64,000 nucleotides of DNA from Methylobacterium oryzihabitans. Its GTDB lineage: Bacteria; Pseudomonadota; Alphaproteobacteria; Rhizobiales; Beijerinckiaceae. The notes below the pieces were generated by a model that saw only the letters and a list, made by a program, of their open reading frames with translations, searched no databases and was not told the origin of the DNA. Below, in pieces: positions 61,447 to 64,000 of the stretch (its first letter is position 1; each line of letters begins with the position of its first letter). Position numbers and translations under genes: made by a program. The stretch is taken from NCBI RefSeq assembly GCF_004004555.2, contig NZ_SACP01000028.1, positions 1 through 64,000 on the forward strand. The letters are read 5' to 3'.

Positions 61447-62379
61447 ATGGCCCTCCGCTCCCCCGAGACAGATCCCGCGCTCCGCGCCCGCCGATTCCGC
61501 GCGACCGTGGCGCAGATGCCGCAGCGTCAACCGGGCCGGTGGTTCGCGGCGCGGCTCGCCGGCTGCCTCGCCGCCCTGCTGGCCGGCGCGGCGGTGGCGG
61601 CGGCGGCCGAGGATCCAGTCGCGATCCCGAACTTCTGGAACCCGCGGGCGCGGCTGGAGCGTCCGGAGCCGCCCCAGGCCGCCCGGCCGATCCGCTTCCT
61701 CACCGACGACGAGTTTCCGCCGCTGCACTTCGCCGGACCTGACGGCAACCCGACCGGCTTCTCGGTCGAGCTCGCCCGGGCGGTGTGCGAGAAGCTCGCC
61801 CTGACCTGCACCGTGCAGACCCGGCGCTTCGACACGCTGCTCGATGCGCTCGCCGACAAGCAGGGCGACGTGGTCGCCGCCGCGATCCCGCTGACGCCGG
61901 GCCTGCGCGAGCGCTTCCTCGCGACCCGGCCGTATTTCCGCTGGCCGGCCCGGTTCGTCGCCCGCACCGATCGCAACCTGCCCCCGCCCTCCGCCGAGGC
62001 GCTCGCCGGCCACGGTGTCGGGGTCGTGGCCGGCACCGCGCACGAGGCCTACCTCAAGGCGTTCTTCCGAGCCTCGCCGCGGGTTTTTCCGGACCTCGCC
62101 AGCGCCGAGGCGGCGCTCAGGCGCGGCGAGATCGGCTACCTGTTCGCCGACGGCGTCGGCCTCGCCCTGTGGCTCGGCGGCACCGAGGCGGCGGGCTGCT
62201 GCGCCTTCACGGGCGGCGACTACCTCGAGAACCGCTATTTCGGCGAGGGCATCGGCCTCGTCACCCGGCCGGAGGACGAGGCGCTCGCCCGCGCCCTCGA
62301 CGACGCGCTCCAGCGGCTGTGGGACGAGGGCAAGTACGCGGAACTCTACCTGCGCTTCTTCCCCGTGAGCCCGTTCTGA
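61447..62379 (+). CDS. Periplasmic substrate-binding protein (amino-acid type)
   Basis: A 310-residue solute receptor of the SBP-bac-3 fold: signal peptide reached after a 34-residue N-region (if ATG 61447) or directly from ATG 61516 (RWFAARLAGCLAALLAGAAV). The mature part has IRFLTDDEFPPLHFAGPDGN, GFSVELARAVCEKL, RRFDTLLDALADKQGDVVAA and NRYFGEGIGLVTRPED. Amino-acid-like ligands are expected. No permease genes are adjacent. It is divergent from the glycosyltransferase gene. Confidence 0.88.
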   Translation: MALRSPETDPALRARRFRATVAQMPQRQPGRWFAARLAGCLAALLAGAAVAAAAEDPVAIPNFWNPRARLERPEPPQAARPIRFLTDDEFPPLHFAGPDGNPTGFSVELARAVCEKLALTCTVQTRRFDTLLDALADKQGDVVAAAIPLTPGLRERFLATRPYFRWPARFVARTDRNLPPPSAEALAGHGVGVVAGTAHEAYLKAFFRASPRVFPDLASAEAALRRGEIGYLFADGVGLALWLGGTEAAGCCAFTGGDYLENRYFGEGIGLVTRPEDEALARALDDALQRLWDEGKYAELYLRFFPVSPF

Positions 62380-62398
62380 TCCGCCCGGGTCATTGGGA

Positions 62399-62504
62399 CT
62401 AAGCAGATTTCGCAAAAGTGGTAGCCGGTTTTGCGACAAAAATCTGCGACAGATCAAGAATCTAAGCGGACGAAGCGTTGGCGTGCCAACGCAAGTCTGC
62501 TGAG
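62399..62504. repeat. Family C 106-bp element, copy C2
   Basis: CTAAGCAGATTTCGCAAAAG, then TAGCCGGTTTTGCGACAAAA, ATCAAGAATCTAAGCGGACG, CGTTGGCGTGCCAACG hairpin and GCAAGTCTGCTGAG. Exactly 106 bases, like the copy at 16052, and about 85% identical by eye. It starts 19 bases after the binding-protein stop. Confidence 0.85.
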
Positions 62505-62668
62505 TCCGGGCGGCCGATTCCGCCGACCCGGACGCGGTGCGACCCGGCGAACCCGTTCCGCCGCCGGAGCGCGGCGTTTACCCCATCGCAAGGTTCGGCC
62601 GACAACAATCGAGTCATCCCCGACCGATGCCCAGGCGCCGCGCGCCGGCAGCCTTCAGCGAACCCCCC

Positions 62669-63076
62669 ATGGCCGGCAGACCCGCGGACGAACGTGATGT
62701 CCGGATCGGCGAGCGGATCGAGCAGTTGCGCCTGAACCGGCGCATCTCCCGCGAGACGCTGGCGGGGCATCTCGGCATGTCGCCGTCGCAGCTCGGCAAA
62801 TACCTCAAGGGCAGCAACCGCTTGAGCGCCACCGACCTGAACGCGATCAGCCATGCGCTGGCCATGCCGATCGACTACTTCCTCGACGGCATCCCGCGCC
62901 TCGAACCGCTGGTCGCCGGGTTCGGCGAGCCGCCGCAGGCGCCGATGGACGGCGCTTCGTGGCCCGGCTTCGCCGGGGCGGTGGCCGACGCCGCCGGGAG
63001 CCATCTCGACCCGGCCCGCCGCCGCGACCTCGCCGCGATGGTCCAGGCCCTCGACCGCGCCCTCGCCGCCCGGTGA
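62669..63076 (+). CDS. XRE family regulator upstream of metK
   Basis: A 135-residue protein with an N-terminal HTH at about 12-66 (RIGERIEQLRLNRRISRETL, AGHLGMSPSQLGKYLKGSNR, LSATDLNAISHALAMPIDYF) and a short acidic/helical C-terminal part. ATG 62669 is used; ATG 62627 would extend by 14 residues. It lies 137 bases before metK, in the same direction; a palindrome in the gap is a candidate binding site. Confidence 0.9.
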   Translation: MAGRPADERDVRIGERIEQLRLNRRISRETLAGHLGMSPSQLGKYLKGSNRLSATDLNAISHALAMPIDYFLDGIPRLEPLVAGFGEPPQAPMDGASWPGFAGAVADAAGSHLDPARRRDLAAMVQALDRALAAR

Positions 63077-63081
63077 GTGGC

Positions 63082-63097
63082 GTTCGGTAAAGCGAAC
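63082..63097 (+). promoter_or_regulatory. Candidate operator palindrome before metK
   Basis: GTTCGGTAAAGCGAAC: five-base arms GTTCG/CGAAC are fully symmetric and two inner positions agree. It lies six bases after the XRE stop and about 115 bases before the metK start, a natural place for an operator used by the XRE protein. The link is inferred from position only. Confidence 0.4.
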
Positions 63098-63146
63098 AAA
63101 TCCGCCCCTTCACGTTGACCCGTCCGGCGGCAGGTGCCACAACCGC

Positions 63147-63206
63147 GCCCCAGCGAGGATGCGAAGCCATGCGTCGGCGAACGACGCGCTCGCCGACCCA
63201 AGGGGC
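63147..63206 (+). promoter_or_regulatory. Candidate structured leader of metK
   Basis: GCCCC at 63147-63151 can pair with GGGGC at 63202-63206, which overlaps the metK ribosome site AAGGGG. Inside, GTCGGCGA (63173-63180) pairs with TCGCCGAC (63190-63197), while GCGTCG/CGACGC (63171-63187) is a competing hairpin. Such mutually exclusive stems are what a translational switch would have. It does not match a SAM riboswitch that I recognise. Confidence 0.3.
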
Positions 63207-63213
63207 CTGACCC

Positions 63214-64000
63214 ATGCCGCGTTCCAACTACCTGTTCACGAGCGAATCGGTGTCCGAGGGGCACCCGGACAAGGTCTGCGACCGCATCTCCGACACCGTC
63301 GTCGACGCCTATCTGGCGGCGATGCCCGAGGCCCGCCTCGGCGTCGAGACCCTCGCCACCACCAACCGCATCGTGATCGCCGGCGAGGTGCGCGGCCCCG
63401 AATCGGTGACCTTCGCCGACCTCGAGGACCTGACCCGTCAGGCGGTCAGGGACATCGGCTACGAGCAGGACGGCTTCCACTGGAAGAACAACGACGTCCA
63501 GATCTACCTGCACGCCCAGTCCGCCGACATCGCCCAGGGCGTCGACGCCGCCGGCAACAAGGACGAGGGCGCGGGCGACCAGGGCATCATGTTCGGTTAC
63601 GCCACCGACGAGACCCCGGCCCTGATGCCGGCGCCGATCTACTACGCCCACAAGATCCTCAAGGACCTCGCCGACGCCCGCAAGGCCGGCCAGGGCCCCG
63701 CCGCCAAGCTCGGCCCCGACGCTAAGAGCCAGGTCACGGTGCGCTACGAGGACGGCCGCCCGGTCGAGGCGACCCAGATCGTGCTCTCGACCCAGCACCT
63801 CGACGAATCGCTCGACTCGAAGGACGTGCGCGCCATCGTCGAGCCCTACATCCGCTCGGCGCTGCCGGAATCCTGGGTCAGCGACCACACGGCGTGGCAC
63901 GTCAACCCGACCGGCAAGTTCGTCATCGGCGGCCCCGACGGCGATTGCGGCCTGACCGGCCGCAAGATCATCGTCGACACCTACGGCGGCGCGGCCCCCC
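63214..64000 (+). CDS. metK: S-adenosylmethionine synthetase (3' end outside window)
   Basis: The first 262 residues of MetK, which makes SAM from ATP and methionine. Diagnostic parts: YLFTSESVSEGHPDKVCDRI, AGNKDEGAGDQGIMFGYATD, and a final GGPDGDCGLTGRKIIVDTYG. The reading frame is intact to the last base; about 130 residues are missing. ATG 63214 follows AAGGGG by eight bases. It lies downstream of an XRE regulator and a potentially structured leader. Confidence 0.97.
   Translation, partial: MPRSNYLFTSESVSEGHPDKVCDRISDTVVDAYLAAMPEARLGVETLATTNRIVIAGEVRGPESVTFADLEDLTRQAVRDIGYEQDGFHWKNNDVQIYLHAQSADIAQGVDAAGNKDEGAGDQGIMFGYATDETPALMPAPIYYAHKILKDLADARKAGQGPAAKLGPDAKSQVTVRYEDGRPVEATQIVLSTQHLDESLDSKDVRAIVEPYIRSALPESWVSDHTAWHVNPTGKFVIGGPDGDCGLTGRKIIVDTYGGAAP

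Noticed and set aside
63081..63213. Known SAM riboswitch (SAM-II or SAM/SAH type) before metK
   Set aside because: The characteristic conserved stretches of these classes could not be found; only generic stems are seen.

Overview
The window is very GC-rich, densely coded DNA from an alphaproteobacterium, most likely a Methylobacterium-like member of the Hyphomicrobiales. This rests on protein style (DUF29, DUF1236, DUF2232, HWE kinase, CheB-CheR hybrid), the gene orders rpsF-rpsR-DUF2232-rplI-dnaB and tRNA-Trp-secE-nusG-rplK-rplA, many GTG starts, and an SOS-type GTTC-N7-GTTC site. No rRNA, CRISPR array, prophage or recognisable transposase gene was seen. The placement is an inference from sequence style; no database was searched.

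Layout. 1-3.7 kb: the end of a Pro/Glu-rich protein, an acyl-CoA dehydrogenase, a small conserved gene and a secreted catalase-like haem protein. 4.1-10.2 kb: ribosomal and replication core (S6, S18, DUF2232 membrane protein, L9, DnaB), then a DUF29 gene and alanine racemase. 10.4-18.6 kb: a TetR regulator divergent from a complete branched-chain-amino-acid-type ABC importer (livG, livH, livM, livJ, livF) with an acyl-CoA synthetase gene inserted after livG, so substrate import and CoA activation appear coupled. 18.8-29.4 kb: ruvC, a purine permease, a MATE exporter, a GFA-family gene, pyrD, an S24-type regulator lacking its catalytic residues, a PaaK-like ligase and several small envelope genes. 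29.4-36 kb: an FTR1 iron permease with an iron-box-like site, then a signalling island (CheB, a 1176-residue CheB-CheR-PAS-HWE kinase hybrid, an EAL protein). 36-41.5 kb: an M20 amidohydrolase, a lower-GC decayed stretch with a small HTH gene, and a two-gene DNA-repair pair (UdgX-type uracil-DNA glycosylase and a radical SAM protein). 41.6-49.7 kb: metabolic and secreted proteins, then radA and a spermidine-synthase-like methyltransferase-fold gene. 50.1-57 kb: a two-component system translationally coupled to glnE, and a soluble MCP/PilZ protein. 57-61.4 kb: the rplA-rplK-nusG-secE-tRNA-Trp block and a membrane glycosyltransferase. 61.4-64 kb: a periplasmic binding protein, an XRE regulator and the start of metK, cut by the window end.

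The most unusual signal lies between genes. At least four families of dispersed palindromic repeats are present. The largest (family A) has termini TGATAC(G)...CGTATGA, and in five places the TGA of its terminus is the stop codon of the adjacent gene (small gene at 2 kb, XRE gene, udgX, radA, glnE). A second family (C, two copies of exactly 106 bp with CTAAGCAGA/TCTGCTTAG ends) supplies the livM stop codon in one copy. These look like non-autonomous mobile or terminator-like elements associated with gene 3' ends.
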